A stretch of 64,000 bases of DNA from Lathyrus oleraceus (GCF_024323335.1 NC_066585.1:181740294-181804293); one strand, 5' to 3'. Positions 22,107 to 34,669 are shown, counted from the stretch's first letter. The notes: generated from the sequence alone by a model not told the origin. Made by a program: numbers and translations.

Positions 22107-23270
22107 TAGGCAATCTGATGTAGACCTGTGCTGGTCCATCGTCCCTAAGCGAGTCTTTCCTAGCGTTCTAGGATTAGTTTGGGTTGCTTGTTGTGTGTTA
22201 TTTATTGCATTTATTATTCTAACAGTGTATATATTTGCATTAATGTCTGCATGCATCATACTATCATGTTGTTGCCGTCCTCTGTGCAGGTGGTTCTGTT
22301 ATTTGGGGTGGGTGTTCTGAGTGGGGCTAAAACCCAGGCCCGAGTATACACCTAGGATTAGCGTGGTCTCGCGTCGCTCACATGTCGGTTGGGCATGATG
22401 TTGCGACGTGACATACCACAAGCCGGACGAGGTTCATCTGAGAAATGCTCTTCCAGTGGGATTTTCCACTTTGGTTGGGTTATCTCTTTTGGGCTGTTGA
22501 CTCTGGTGACCGATCATTTCCCGGATCTTTGGTTTAGACGGTCTTAAGGGAGCTACAATGGCACACCCGAAAGGGCAAACCCATTGAGTATCTCTGCCCG
22601 ATTGTCGAGACTATTATCCGCCTTAGGGTGACCTGATTAGAATTTACCTGTGAGGGGAGGGTGAATCATTCAGATGCATAATCAGATGGACTCAGATGGT
22701 GACTTTTTGTTCTGTGGATCAGAGTCATATTTATAAGTCGGATTTATGGTCATTTATTGCCGTGACGCCGGAGTGCTGTCCGTGATTTATCAGTGGGGAT
22801 CCGTTTATTTCAGGATTCCCCGGGCCGAGATATTTATCAGTGGGGATCCGTTTATTTCAGGATTCCCCGGGCCGATTCAGATGGTTGTGGGGTTCTGCTC
22901 AGAGACTGATGATGATGATGATGTATCTGTCTTCCGTTTATTTCGGAACCCGTGGGTCTGATTGATGATTGTACACTTCTCAGATGGTTATGATCTGTTC
23001 AGAGACTAGATTCAGTACAGAGGATCAGATGACTTGGAGGATGGCCCAGTGCATTGCATACATCTGCATCATTCTCATTTTGCATCCATCTGCACCAGAC
23101 TTACGTCTAGCCATATGGGGAGTATGATGGATTGAGAATCTGGTTGAGAGACATCTTGAATTTCAGAATGTGGATGTCAAAATGTTATTTGTCTCGATGA
23201 AACCAGAATCAAAGGACAGAATCTTCCTCATATGGATAGACGTTGCATTCATGCATACTAACCCATTTGC
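22107..23270 (+). other. 5' untranslated leader of Ogre-B with a 47 bp duplication
   Basis: Non-coding. At 22785-22876 a 47 bp unit occurs twice; each has GGGGATCC / GGATTCCCC arms around GTTTATTTCA. A third hairpin with the same loop, arms TTCC / GGAA around GTTTATTTC, lies near 22930-22950. No ORF1 follows. The gag coding start is preceded by ATTTTGTAG|GT at 23280, which looks like a splice acceptor. Confidence 0.55.
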
Positions 23271-23280
23271 TATTTTGTAG

Positions 23281-24151
23281 GTGTCGACCGGTGCGCATAG
23301 CTCGTTTGTTCAGATACCCTGCTAGGGGCAACAAATCCAAGCTGATGGATCCTCCCAACGCCGACATCCTCGAACTGAAAGAGATGGTGAGGGATTTGTT
23401 CAGGGTTGTGCAAGGGCTTGCCTTGGGGCAGAAAGCCATGGCCGAGAGATTAGAAAGGATTGAGGGCTGGATGATCAAGGAGAAAGTTCAGGGAAAGGCT
23501 CCGTCATCCGAAGTAACAAATCCCTCTGGCTCTGTGGCGAAGAAATCCCTTGACAGTGGTCAGCCCAAGAAGAAGGTTGAATCAGGTGGTGCGCAGACTA
23601 AAAGAGAATGCGGTAAGGATCGTTATCACCCTTATGCTGCCACTGCAACCATTCCTGTTGGTGGTTCATCTGTACCACCGAGACATCCGTCACCTCGCCC
23701 GGGAGCACAGAGAGCTGGGAACCAGGTAAGAGGAAAGGGGGTTGATCGTCAATTTGATAGGCCACCCATACCGTATGCTCTTCTGTTGAGGAAGTTGAAA
23801 GATCTCGGAATGGTACAATTGAGGACATTAGCTCCATTAGAACCTGATCAGAGGCCAACCAACTACGATGAGAATGTCAAATGTGAATTCCATTCGGGTG
23901 CTCCCGGGCACAGTGTAGAGGACTGCAAAGCTTTTAAGCACGTAGTCCAAGACCTGGTGGATTCCAAGGCTATTAACTTCGCACCATCTCCGAATGTTAA
24001 TGCCAATCCCATGCCGGCACATGGTCAGGCGATGGTGGGTGCAATTGCTGAAGATTCAGATCACGCCTATACGGTGGGGGGAGAGACTGACAGTGACTGC
24101 AAGTTCAGTGGTTGGATAAAGCCGTGCGTATCAGGAAGCTGGAAGGCTTAA
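23281..24151 (+). pseudogene. Ogre-B gag with core domain deleted
   Basis: FRYPARGNKSKLMDPPNADILELKEMVRDLFRVVQGLALGQKAMAERLERIEGW aligns with the N-terminal coiled-coil part of Ogre-A gag (HRYGTRRNQQREMEGVQ...). It is followed directly by a basic, Pro/Gly-rich stretch and then PPIPYALLLRKLKDLGMVQLRTLAP...VKCEFHSGAPGHSVEDCKAFKHVVQDLVDSKAI, the zinc-binding region (C-X2-H-X5-H-X4-C). The roughly 200-residue capsid core, present in A and D as YFQDSL...WYM..D, is absent. The frame runs 302 codons from an ATG at 23243 and ends in remnants of the protease tail, so the protease is deleted too. It may still bind RNA but could not form capsids. Confidence 0.8.
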
Positions 24152-25878
24152 ACAGATCAGCACTGTCACTCGTCCTGAAGAGTAATGATTTCCTGTTTTT
24201 AGTTTTATTTGCATGAAAGCCATACGTGTTGCCCGACACGTAATGGTTCATTGTAAGGGCCACCTCATGTTCATAATTTGCATTTTCTGCATCATTAATA
24301 AATGGATGTTTTTCAGTCAAAAAAGTGGTGTTCCCTGTTTTTCATTTATTTTTGCAGTTTAAAAACAAATAAAAATGGCAATGTTTGTTTTCATTTTTCT
24401 TTTTTGATTTGTCTCGTCCCAAAGTCGAAAAATAATTCTCCGGATCTCGTTGATAACGATTCTGTTACACCTCATATGACTTCGACAAACCGAGCAATCA
24501 TGCCGAAGAAGGAGGCGAAGAAGATTGTGATCTGCTGGAATTAGCCAGGTTGTTTAAACAAGAGGAGAAGGTGATTCAGCCGCATGCAGAGCGGATTGAG
24601 GTTGTTATTCCAAGCACCGCCGAGGTCAGGAAAGAAAGGGAAAATTGGAGCCGTCTCAGAGGCAAGTCGAAAGCAGAATGGTAGCCCTGTTGAAAGAGCA
24701 TGTGGATACCTTCACCTGGTCGTGTCAAGATACGTCAGGGTCGGATACCGGTGTCGTTGTGCACAAGCTACCATGGAGAGAAGACTGTCCTCCAGAGAAG
24801 CAAACGCCAGTGCCTGTATCAGAGAGCCATGGTGACTTTGTTTCATGATATGATTCATCGTGGAATCAATTGCTATGTTGATGACATGATAGCAAAGTCC
24901 CATGCGGAAGTGGGGCATCTGGCTGGCCAGGGCAAGTCGGGCATCCGGTTGAGATAATTCAGACTGAGGTTGAATTCAAGTCAGTGCACTACCAGAGTGC
25001 GATCCGGTAAATCGTTGGGGTTCATTATAAGAGAGGAATCGAGGTTGCTCCTGCTTAAAAAAAAAAAAAAAAGAGAATAAGAATGCCTGAACCGAGGAAA
25101 AACAGAAAAAGAGGTTCGTGATTTCTTAGAAAGATTGAACTACCTGTCATGGTTCACATCTCATCTAACAGCCACGTGTGAACCTATACTCAAGTTGTTG
25201 AAAAAAAAAGAGATCAAACGGTCAGGTGAAATAATGATTGCCAAGTGCATTGAAAAAATAAAAGGATAAGTTGCAGGAACCTCTGATTCCGATGACTCTT
25301 GTGGAGGAGCAATTGTCAATTCTGTATTTGACGGCCTTCGAGGGGTCTACGAGGTGTATTGGGTCAGCATGACGAGTCTTGTCGAAAAGAGCATGCAATT
25401 TACCTTAGCAAAAAGTTTACCGACTGTGAAACAGTACATTCACTGTTCGAGAAAACTTGCTGTACTTTGGCATAGGCTGCTCGCCGACTGAGACAGTATA
25501 TGCTGATTCATGCCACTTTGTGGATTTCCGAGATGGATCCGATCGAGTATGGGTTTGAGAATCCAGCATTTACCGGACGGGTTGTGAGAAGGGAAAAATG
25601 TTGATCAATTCGTAATACTCTCAGAAAGCAATCAAGGAGTGTATTGTCTAATTACATTGCTCCGCAACCTATTGAGGGTTATCAACCGAGGACGTTTGAG
25701 TTCCCTGATGAGGACATCTCGAGGTGCTCTAATCGAAAGATTGAGAGTAACCGATCCCGGAGGAGGGGCCTGACCCTGAATCCGAACGGATTATGATGTC
25801 TGATGGGGAGGTTAAGGTGAATGAGCTTTTGTTGCCCGGATAACGTTTGAATGCACCGACGGTGCGATTGTGTAGAAG
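24152..25878 (+). pseudogene. Collapsed reverse transcriptase / RNase H region of Ogre-B
   Basis: Shifting frames with recognisable scraps: VALLKEHVDTFTW.CQD (24672-24730), VVVHKLPWREDCPPEKQTP (24755-24810), then a jump to YQRAMVTLFHDMIHRGINCYVDDMIAKS (24820-24900), so most of the RT fingers/palm is deleted while YVDD survives. Further on are FLRKIELP..HISSNSHV (RT end), AIYLSKKFTDCE-like remnants near 25395-25440, MDPIEY near 25535, and a second RNase H scrap near 25790-25870. A poly(A) run lies at 25057-25072. No functional product is possible. Confidence 0.7.
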
Positions 25879-26365
25879 ATGGTGGTAACCTACAGAGAAT
25901 GGCATGAGATGTTGCCGTTTGCATTGCATGGGTGCCGAACGTCGGTGCGCACATCTACTGGGGCAACTCCTTTCTCATTGGTATATGGATTGGAGGCGGT
26001 ATTACCTGTTGAGGTTCAGATTCCCTCTTTGAGAGTCCTGATGGACGTGAAGTTGCAAGAGGCTGAATGGGTAAGGACCCGGTATGAAGAGTTGAGCCTG
26101 ATTGAGGAAAAGAGGCTAGCAGCCATCTGTCCTGGGCAGTTATACCAGCAAAGGATGAAGCGTGCTTTTGACAGAAAGGTGCGACCTCGGGTATATCACG
26201 TGGGTGATATGGTGCTGAAAAGGATCCTTCCTCCTCGAGACGATCGTGGGGCAAGTGGATATACAGTCATGAATCCCCAGCATGGTCAGGAAGGTTTTCT
26301 CCGATAGAGCCTTGTTGTTAACGACCATGGATGGTGAGGATTTCCCATCCCCTGTGAATGCGGAC
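25879..26365 (+). pseudogene. Integrase C-terminal remnant of Ogre-B
   Basis: MVVTYREWHEMLPFALHGCRTSVRTSTGATPFSLVYGLEAVLPVEVQIPSLRVLMDVKLQEAEWVRTRYEELSLIEEKRLAAICPGQLYQQRMKRAFDRKVRPRVYHVGDMVLKRILPP, then a frameshift near 26245-26300 before the end VNSDAVKKYF-like (GFPIPCECGRS in the shifted frame). The zinc-binding and catalytic core domains are deleted. It aligns closely with the ends of the A and D integrases. Confidence 0.85.
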
Positions 26366-26399
26366 GCAGTTAAAAAAATACTTCGTGTGAATAGACCCG

Positions 26400-26584
26400 C
26401 TGGACGAAAAGAATAAAATAGTCCAGGCAAAAATGGGCGTCCCGGCGAACCAAAAACAGAAAAGGGTTCGGGCAAAAATTAGGGATAAAATGAAAAATGT
26501 ACACCCGGCAAGTCGAAAACCTGAAAAGGCGACTTGGGCAAAAAAGGGTATCCCGGTGGACTGAAAACCCGAAAGGGCGGTCCA
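26400..26584 (+). other. Tandem 3' UTR hairpins of Ogre-B
   Basis: (1) CTGGAC / GTCCAG (26400-26426). (2) CGAACC / GGTTCG (26446-26470). (3) CAAGTCG / CGACTTG with inner CCT-GAAA-AGG (26509-26536). (4) TGGACTG / CGGTCCA with inner CCC-GAAA-GGG (26557-26584). Same order, spacing and linkers (GGCAAAAA...GGG(T/C)xTCCCG) as in Ogre-A, with paired changes in hairpins 3 and 4. Confidence 0.8.
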
Positions 26585-27584
26585 GGCAAAAGAGGGATTG
26601 AAACGAACAATTGCGTCTAGCATGATCGTTTGCGCTTTGGTTAAAGCATCATGGATAATACCCGGTAGGGATCAGTCAGAATTGTCTTGTTCAGAAAGCA
26701 GAAAGCGCGGAGAGTCTGAGGACATATGGGGTGTAACCGAGTTGGAACTCGATGAGATCACGGGTTTCACATTGCCATTAGGATAGATTTTTCCTTTTGA
26801 GCGCAATTACCTCTTTTCAGGAATTGCTTCCTTTTGTATTGCTCATTTGAGCCACACACTTTTCAAATCAATAGAATGCAAATTCAGTCAAATAATTTTG
26901 TTTTTGTTTTTCATAACCGCTTTGATTGCAAAAACATCCAGATATTTTTGATAAAGAATCTTGCATTTTAAAACATACAGGTTTCCTTCCAATGCATGTT
27001 TATAAGATTGAAAGCTTGAAATCTTATTTGGAAGGTTGAGTGACCCAAGTGTTGAAATCTTGACACGCCTGGGGCACGGTTTTATCTGACGATCTGTTTT
27101 GCAGGAACTGTTGGATATTTTCACTCACTTGCAGGTTGTGATGTGGAAGCTGTTGAAAAACAGATCCCCAGAGAGTTTGCTCAGGGACGAATAAATGAAA
27201 AACGGCGAAGTAACGTTGCGGCGCACGACGATCCTTGATAGTAATCAAGAAGACTCTTCAAAGTCGAAAGACTTGAAAGTGTGTAATTCCCCGCAGGGTC
27301 CAGTCAGGGACGAATGGATGGAGGAACGACGGAGAGACGTCGAGACGTCCGACGACCTTTGAAATTAACCAAGAAGACTCTTCAAAGTCGGAAAATTGAA
27401 ATTTCTGTATAAATCCCAGGAGTACGTTTCTCGTCGAGCGCGGGGCGGTTTGGAATACAAGATGATGGAGCAGAAAAGGTCCAGACGAGTCTGGGAATTC
27501 TCAAAAGTGGAAAACTGATACGAGATTGGAAGGTGGATACCGTGGTTCGACGAGTCGACGGGTGTTCTGTACCAACTTTTCTCA

Positions 27585-28275
27585 TTTCCCAGCTAAGTCC
27601 CCAAGCAGAGTCATAGGACTAGCTCCCCAGCAGATCCAAGGTCTGTAACTTCTCCAGCCGAGTCAAGATGGTTGTCCCCGGTAGGTTTAAAATGGTGTTT
27701 CCTCAGTAGCCAGGCCCGAAGGTTGTTATTCCCCGAGTGGAGCGGGTCTTTTTCAAAGAAATATATCTCCAACAGTGTTCATCCTACCAAAGGATTGAAC
27801 AAGTCCCCGTAGCGGACAGATTTTGCATCCCCAGCTGAGTGGCTTTACCTATGGATCGCACGGGTTGTCCCCAGCGGAGTAGTATGCAGTTCCCTAGCAG
27901 GATCAAGGTGGTTATCTCCAGCCGGTGGTAGAGTGATGCATCCCCAGTTGAGTCGGGAGATTGCTGTTTTCCCCAGCGGGAGTATCTGTGAGGGTTCCCA
28001 AAGCAGAGTTGGGATCTATATCCCCAGCAAGTCAAAGACTGTGGTATTCCCACAGAGTGCAGTGAAGGATCTGTATCCCCAGCATGTCCTCGAGAGGGTG
28101 GGGTGCAAAGGAGGTATTCCCCAGCATGTCCTCGAGAGGGTTGGGTGCAAAGGATCTGTATCCCCAGCAAGGGTTGTCTATTTCCTAGCAGCAGTGCTAT
28201 CCCCGGCAGGGTGGAAATCGGAGCAGTGGCGAGTTCCTCAGCAGAGAGTCTCGTTTTCCCCAGAAAATTCCCTTG
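27585..28275 (+). other. Zone of primer-tRNA-like motifs in Ogre-B 3' UTR
   Basis: By eye there are eight exact CCCCAGC words and about ten near-matches of TCCCCAGCAGAGTC, every 25-45 bases. The best, CCAAGCAGAGTC at 27601-27612, matches nine consecutive bases of the tRNA 3' end that pairs with the PBS. A 59 bp duplication lies within it (CCCCAGCATGTCCTCGAGAG at 28078 and again near 28120). Confidence 0.6.
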
Positions 28276-28880
28276 AGGGGGATATTTTTATGCATTCATC
28301 ATGTAGAATAAGCATTGCATATTGCATAGAAAAATAAATAATCGCGTAACATTTCCATAATTATGGAGCATTACGCAGAAGAAATCAAGCATGCATCATT
28401 GCAAACGTCAGCTAGTCTCAAGCCGTGGTTATTGTTTGAGAGGTATTTTGCCAGAAAATGAAAGTGTTACTCCGAGTAGTATAGCCTCATGATTGGATCA
28501 CAGGTATTGTCCCAGTGGTACGACACTGGAGAAGACTCCTTCCGTCGGACGGAGATGGAAAAGGGATGTATTCAACGCAACCCAAACTGTGGTTACCGCT
28601 TGAAGATTTGGGGTTCACCAAAGGTGAAAATGTTACTCTGAGGAGATTAGCATCACAACGTCAGATCAGCAATGTTCCCCAGTAGTGCGATATTGGAGGA
28701 AATGTTCCCGTCGGACAGAGATGGGGATACAGTCAGAAGACGTTACGCGATCAGCGCGATTCAAGCCGTGATTACCGCTTGAGGTTTGGTTTTGTCTGAC
28801 AGCGAAGACGATGCTCCGAGGAGTTCAGCATTGTGAGTTTGGAACCACCGTTTCTTCCCAGACATCAGTAAGTGTTTGGT

Positions 28881-29343
28881 CGATCATTGTTTGATGTCTG
28901 TCCGCATCATTGTTTGATGTCTGTCCGCATCATTGTTTGATGTCTGTCCGCATCATTGTTTGATGTCTGTCCGCATCATTGTTTGATGTCTGTCCGCATC
29001 ATTGTTTGATGTCTGTCCGCATCATTGTTTGATGTCTGTCTGCATCATTGTTTGATGTCTGTCCGCATCATTGTTTGATGTCTGTCCGCATCATTGTTTG
29101 ATGTCTGTCCGCATCATTGTTTGATGTTTGTCCGCATCATTGTTTGATGTCTGTCTGCATCATTGTTTGATGTCTGTCCGCATCATTGTTTGATGTCTGT
29201 CTGCATCATTGTTTGATGTCTGTCTGCATCATTGTTTGATGTCTGTCCGCATCATTGTTTGATGTCTGTCCGCATCATTGTTTGATGTCTGTCCGCATCA
29301 TTGTTTGATGTCTGTCCGCATCATTGTTTGATGTCATGTCAAC
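28881..29343 (+). repeat. 23 bp tandem array in Ogre-B 3' UTR
   Basis: About 20 head-to-tail copies of GCATCATTGTTTGATGTCTG + TCC; 19 full units from 28881 and a partial one from 29318. Copies differ only by a few C/T changes (TCC to TCT) and one C-to-T in GTCTG. Diverged relatives continue to 29480 (AACATCATTG, AACATCGAGTTTC, CCAGTCATC). Each unit holds ATCATTGTTTGAT, a short inverted repeat. Tandem arrays in plant LTR-element 3' UTRs are known sources of satellites. Absent from A and D. Confidence 0.95.
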
Positions 29344-29893
29344 ATCATTGTTCGGTGCCTGTAAACATCGAGTTTCCTCCCGGTCATTGGTTAATGTCTG
29401 GTCGAGCTTTTTTTGGTGTTAGTAAACATCATCGTCCGATGTTCAGTAAACGTCGAGTTTCTTCCCAGTCATCAGTCAGTGTCTGGTTGAAGGTGTACTC
29501 TCTGACGTGTTGCCCTTAGAGTGGTGATTAGTGAAGTTTCCGACTATCAGGTTGAAGCACTTATGGTATTCAGGCCAGTTTTTCGGAGTTCAGACCGAAG
29601 TGGTTTTCGGACCAGGTAGAAGAAGAGAAAATTTTCGGGGTTCAAGAAAAGCAAAAAAAGAATGAGAATCCCGAGTGGATGTGGTGTTCAGACCATGGTT
29701 ATCCCTGCGTTACCATTTATTTTGGCATCCAGGTCGTCGGTTTTTCGAGTTTTTCTTCGCCGATGCTGACAGGCGTTGTTAATTATCATCCCATCAGAGT
29801 ACAAATTGTTCGTCTGTTCTTGGTATTCAATCACTCTTCATCCTGATCATCCGAAAGCCGAGGCTATTTCGTATCGACAGGTTCACAGTGGAT

Positions 29894-29907
29894 TGAATAG
29901 GGGCAGC
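29894..29907 (+). other. Polypurine tract of Ogre-B
   Basis: TGAATAGGGGCAGC immediately before the 3' LTR start at 29908; same tract as in Ogre-A. Confidence 0.85.
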
Positions 29908-32900
29908 TGTAACACCTCAAAATTTGCCCTCCTCTCTTGGGACTAGCATTAACATATTTGCATATCATTTTAGGGCATTAGGCATTTCATATTGCATAAC
30001 ATGTGGATACATTGTGCAAGCTATCCTCTCAAGTCTTGATCAGAAGATGAGGAAGTCAAGTGCAAGCCTAGGGTTTATTGACTGATCATGGGCCATCTGA
30101 GGATTGGGCTGTGAATTAGGGTTTCGTGATTCTCCAAGGATGTTGGACTTCATCTTGATTGCAATGATACATCATCATCATCATGGTTGGATGTCATCAG
30201 AAGATTGAAGAAGATTCCTTGAGATTAGGGTTTTGACCACTGGTCAACCCTAATCAGTTGTATTGGGCCAATCAGGGCTGGATCAGGAGATGAGGTTTCT
30301 GATGGAGATGAGGATCATTTTGTGATTATATGGTGATTATTGAGGCTAGGGTGTCACCCTTGAGCCATTTCAGTTGAAGGTTGGGGCTTAATTTGATCTA
30401 TGCATTGCCAGATTCATCTGTCAGATGAAAAGTCAATTGTGGTCAACTGTACATGATCTGGTGAATTTGAAGGTGAAAATGAGTTGAAGACACTTCATTC
30501 ATGTTGGAACAAGTGTTTAATGACATCTCAAAGTTCAAGAATGAAGAAAATCAAGTCAGGACAAAAACTGCCAAAAATAGCAAGTGACTTGTAATTGAAG
30601 TTTCCAAAAATGGAAAGTTTTGGACCTCAAAAACAGATGTCCAAGGAAGCTTCAAATGAAAAATTGTTCAACATTAAAGTTGTAGATCTTGCTCTCACCT
30701 TTCCAAAAAGTCCAAGAACTTGAAAATCCAATGTACGGTTTGCAAAATATGGCTCAGTGAATTTCAGAAAAGACCTGTAATCAGGAGGCCATAACTACCA
30801 CATACTTTGTCCAAATTGCAAGTTCTTTATATGCACAAACTCCATTTGACATGTACTTTGAGGGTGCATCATTGGATTTGTTCAAAAATGGCCAAGGCAA
30901 AAAGTCACTTTTCAACTGGACAGCTGAATTGGACCAGGGGCAAAATTGTCCAAATGTCAAAATAATTGGAATTTTTGAATGGAACTTTTTCCAACACCTC
31001 AGGAATGGCATTTTAAGTGTGTTTGAATATTCACTTCATGGTTAATGCACATGGTTTGAGTTTTGGGTTGAAAAATGAAATGCTAAAAATGGATCAATTA
31101 CCACACACATGTGATTTTGAGAAATACTCAACCAATGGACATGGAACAAGTTTCTACACATCACATATGTCATTTGGGGATTGCTTGAGCTGTCAAAACA
31201 GCTGGCACTAGCTGTCATAGTGCATTGACCATTTTACCCCTCCTTTGAAAATGACACTTTCACTTAACATTACCATTTAACTAATTAACTTGATTAGTGA
31301 ATGATTAAGCTATCATATAAATTCATAAACACCTTCATAATCATAACAGAACCTCACAATTACCAAAGTTGGATCTAGAAACTCTTCATTCTCTCCATTT
31401 TCATCAAGAACACAAACACCTTCAAATCCACAATTCTTCATCATCCTTCAACGAAATCTCAAGATTCTTTTTGATTTGGATTGGTATCATCATCCTCACC
31501 ATCTGTTTTGGTAGTTTGGAAGGAGAGGAAAGCCAAATCGTGACTGTTCCATAGCTCATCATCAATGGCAAATGCAAATTGTGGATACTAGAAGCCGTGG
31601 CAATTGAAGCTAGCATCTCCTATCATCTTCTATATCCTTCTAGTGCAACTGTTTGTGGAGAAAAGCACGTGAGGAGCAGCAAATCGCGACTGCCATTACA
31701 GGTTTGAGGTTTTTCGAATCTCATGAAATGTTCCATTCTTATATGCGTTTGGTAGTTCTTGTTGCGTAGGTCGTAGATATGTTTGTAGATTTGTGAATAG
31801 TTAACCGTAGGTTGAGAAATCTGGAGATGAACATTTGAGTGTAAACCCTAACTCAATCGATTTGGTTGATAGAGGAACAATTAGGACAAACGAGTTTCAT
31901 ATTCGGATTGTAGGAGTTTAGACGGTTCGTTTGACTATAGCCATGCCAATTTTCATGAAGCTTTGATGTTCGTCCATTTTTGCAATTTTCTGGGAAATTC
32001 TGGCTTGGAGACGAAGAAGAAGTTGTGTTTGATCCGTGGAAGCGTTTGAATTTTCAAACTGGGAGTTTCCCGCTCCCGCCACTGAAGAATTACGAGTTTG
32101 CCATTGGTTTTTCTAATTAATTCATTTAAATTATAGAAAATCATTAGGACATTAAAAATTCATAAAAAATAGTAAAAAATTCCTAAAAATATGAAGATTT
32201 TTTCCTTGACTTTGTTGACTTGTGTAGGATTTTTTTGACCTATTGGTCAAAGTTGTGCATGGCAAAAATATTATTTGACCTAGGTTTGTTTCACATGTAT
32301 CCATTTTTGATACATTTTTGCAATTTGATCATGAAATACTCATATCATAAAATAAATGGCTGAAAATTTTTGTGGTGGTTCTTGACTCATTGAGGATTAT
32401 TTATATGTAAATTTCATGAATTTTTGATACCTGGTCAATGAGCAGCAAATTCTGGAACTTAGGTGTGACAATTTGTGTCACACCTCTTGATGTCAACTTG
32501 TTGAATTTAATTGGATAACCTATGCATGTTAGAATTGAATGAAATTTGGCATGGTGAATTGTTGATATGTTAGGATGTTGTATGAATTTTTGTAGAATTT
32601 TTCACTGCCTTTTCTAATTGATCATGATTTTTCATTTCTGGTAATTGAAATTGCAAGCTCATGTGATACATGTTGGTAGATTGATTGGGAAATCCTCATG
32701 TTGTACTGTATGGTCATGAAATTTGATATGCATGAACTAGACACATTGTGTGACCTCCCTGTTTTGGTCTCATCCATTTCTTTTTTGTTTTCAATGAGAT
32801 ATGAATTTTTGAATTGGATGTACGCATTGATGGTGTGAATTGAAGCATGAAATTGTGTCTGTTTTTGTTGATTTTCATTGACATGGTTCCATTTTCCCAA

Positions 32901-34229
32901 TTGAGCTCAAATTTGGCATGGTAGACCTTGATTATCCCCTGTTTAGGTGTATTTAATTTGAGAATTTTTGGATTTATTTTGGTAGGGATTTGAATGCAAT
33001 ACTTCTGTTTGTATGCTTGGTGGTTCATTTGACCTCATATGGATTGTTTGGGCATGAATTGAACATGATGGATGATATAAACATGAGACTAATGATGTTT
33101 GCTCTTGTTTGATGTTAATTTGACTTTGGTTGGTGAATACCTTGCTGTTTTAAACTTTTTCTTGCTTTTGGACCCTAGGCTTGGCCTAGTGGTCTAGTTG
33201 CTAATGTTTGCTTGATTTTTCAGGATCAAAAAGGCAATGCACATGGAGAATGATTCAAATTAACTTTAATTGATGTTGTTGATGTTTATACACTAACAAA
33301 ATTATGTTTTGTAGGTTGTGAAGCATAGGCTTGAGCCTTGGCTTGCTTTTATTGTGCATTGCTTTGTATAGTTTGATTGATTGAACACTTGCTGTTTGGT
33401 TTTGTCTGTCTGAGTACTAACTGTGTTGGATTGTTTCCAGGTACTTTAGTTGCTCAGTTCCTTGTGAACTTTTGCTTTGCTTTGCTTAAGCAACTTGCAT
33501 TGAGGTAGGTCCTCTTGACTTCATGTAGTCTGGAGACCCGGCTGTTACCGGGCCGGGCAAATAAATGTCTGAAGTCCTCCTTAAGAGGCAATGATTGTGG
33601 TTGTTTATTTTTAAGCCCAAGCAGGTGAAAGTCCTTTAAATAAGGCAATTGGTGGAAGGTAGGGGTATGCAGCCTACCCCCCACTCTTCAGTTGAGTCTT
33701 CTCCTTGCTCCCATTACATGGTTGAAGCATTGAGATCCTAACCCAAGATCCCGTGCAGTGCACATTGAGTCAGAGTCATCGAGTATAGAAGGGTTCCCCT
33801 ATTCTGGACCCATGCTCATTTGTCAGCTCTCCCTGGTTAGGGATAAGAGCTGTGAGGTCTGATCCTCACTTCATCCCATCATCTGCTTCACCTTAGCCTC
33901 GTAATGGCAAGGTTAAGAGCAAACACAGCCTGTACAGACGATTGCTTAGGCAGTCAAACCTGATTGATTGAGCCCCTTGTTTGGCTATAGTGCGTGTTAT
34001 GTGGATATGTGATTGACATGCTTGTTTGAGATACCTGTTCTCATTTGATGATATATGATTGTATGCTCGTGTGCTAGCTTCTTTCCTGGTTAGGATTAGA
34101 TCGCACTGATGCAAGTAGGATAGAAAACCGAACTTAGGGTAAACGATGCATGACAACATTAGGCTCGAGTCTCAGCTCCCTAGTTGTGTATCTTTCCCCG
34201 GTTTCTGGTTAGCAATTTAGTCCCTTTCA

Positions 34230-34303
34230 GGGGAACTACATCGCCCTGATCCTCGTTCCAGACGAGGTATGTAGGCAGGTGGTCGTGCGAGACCACTCCG
34301 AGC
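34230..34303 (+). other. Double-hairpin module 1, Ogre-B 3' LTR
   Basis: Hairpin 1 arms CCTCGT / ACGAGG, loop TCCAG, versus CCTTGT / ACAAGG in the 5' LTR: a T-A pair replaced by a C-G pair. Linker TATGTAGGCA and hairpin 2 (GTGGTC / GACCAC) are unchanged. Confidence 0.75.
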
Positions 34304-34517
34304 AACCTTTTTCTTTTTTGCGTGTGTTTACTTGTTATCTGACTGTGTTTTGGCTCGGATGCCGACGTAAGCCCAGTGATTGGCAGTCGGGCTCCACGTT
34401 TGCCGTTTTGAGCGTGTTTTGGTTCGGATGCTGACGTAATTCCATCAAGTGGTTGTCGGGCTCCATGTTTGCCACCCTTTCTTGTTTGTATGTTTTGTGT
34501 TGTTTGGCGTGCGTAAG

Positions 34518-34588
34518 CCGAACTACAGTGGCTCTGATTCTTGTTCCAGACAAGATATGTAGGCATAAGGTGCGACGCCTTATCGAGC
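34518..34588 (+). other. Double-hairpin module 2, Ogre-B 3' LTR
   Basis: Hairpin 1 arms TCTTGT / ACAAGA. Hairpin 2 arms ATAAGGT / GCCTTAT, with a G-U pair where the 5' LTR has A-U. Confidence 0.75.
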
Positions 34589-34669
34589 CCGTTTCTCCTA
34601 ACCCCACCTGCGTTCCCCGTGTGTGTGTGTGATGTTTAGCAACCTATTCTTTATTCTAGGACGTGGATC

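Noticed and set aside
28881..29343. Possible CRISPR-like or coding repeat array
   Set aside because: Units are contiguous 23-mers without spacers, in a plant retrotransposon 3' UTR; it is a simple tandem array.
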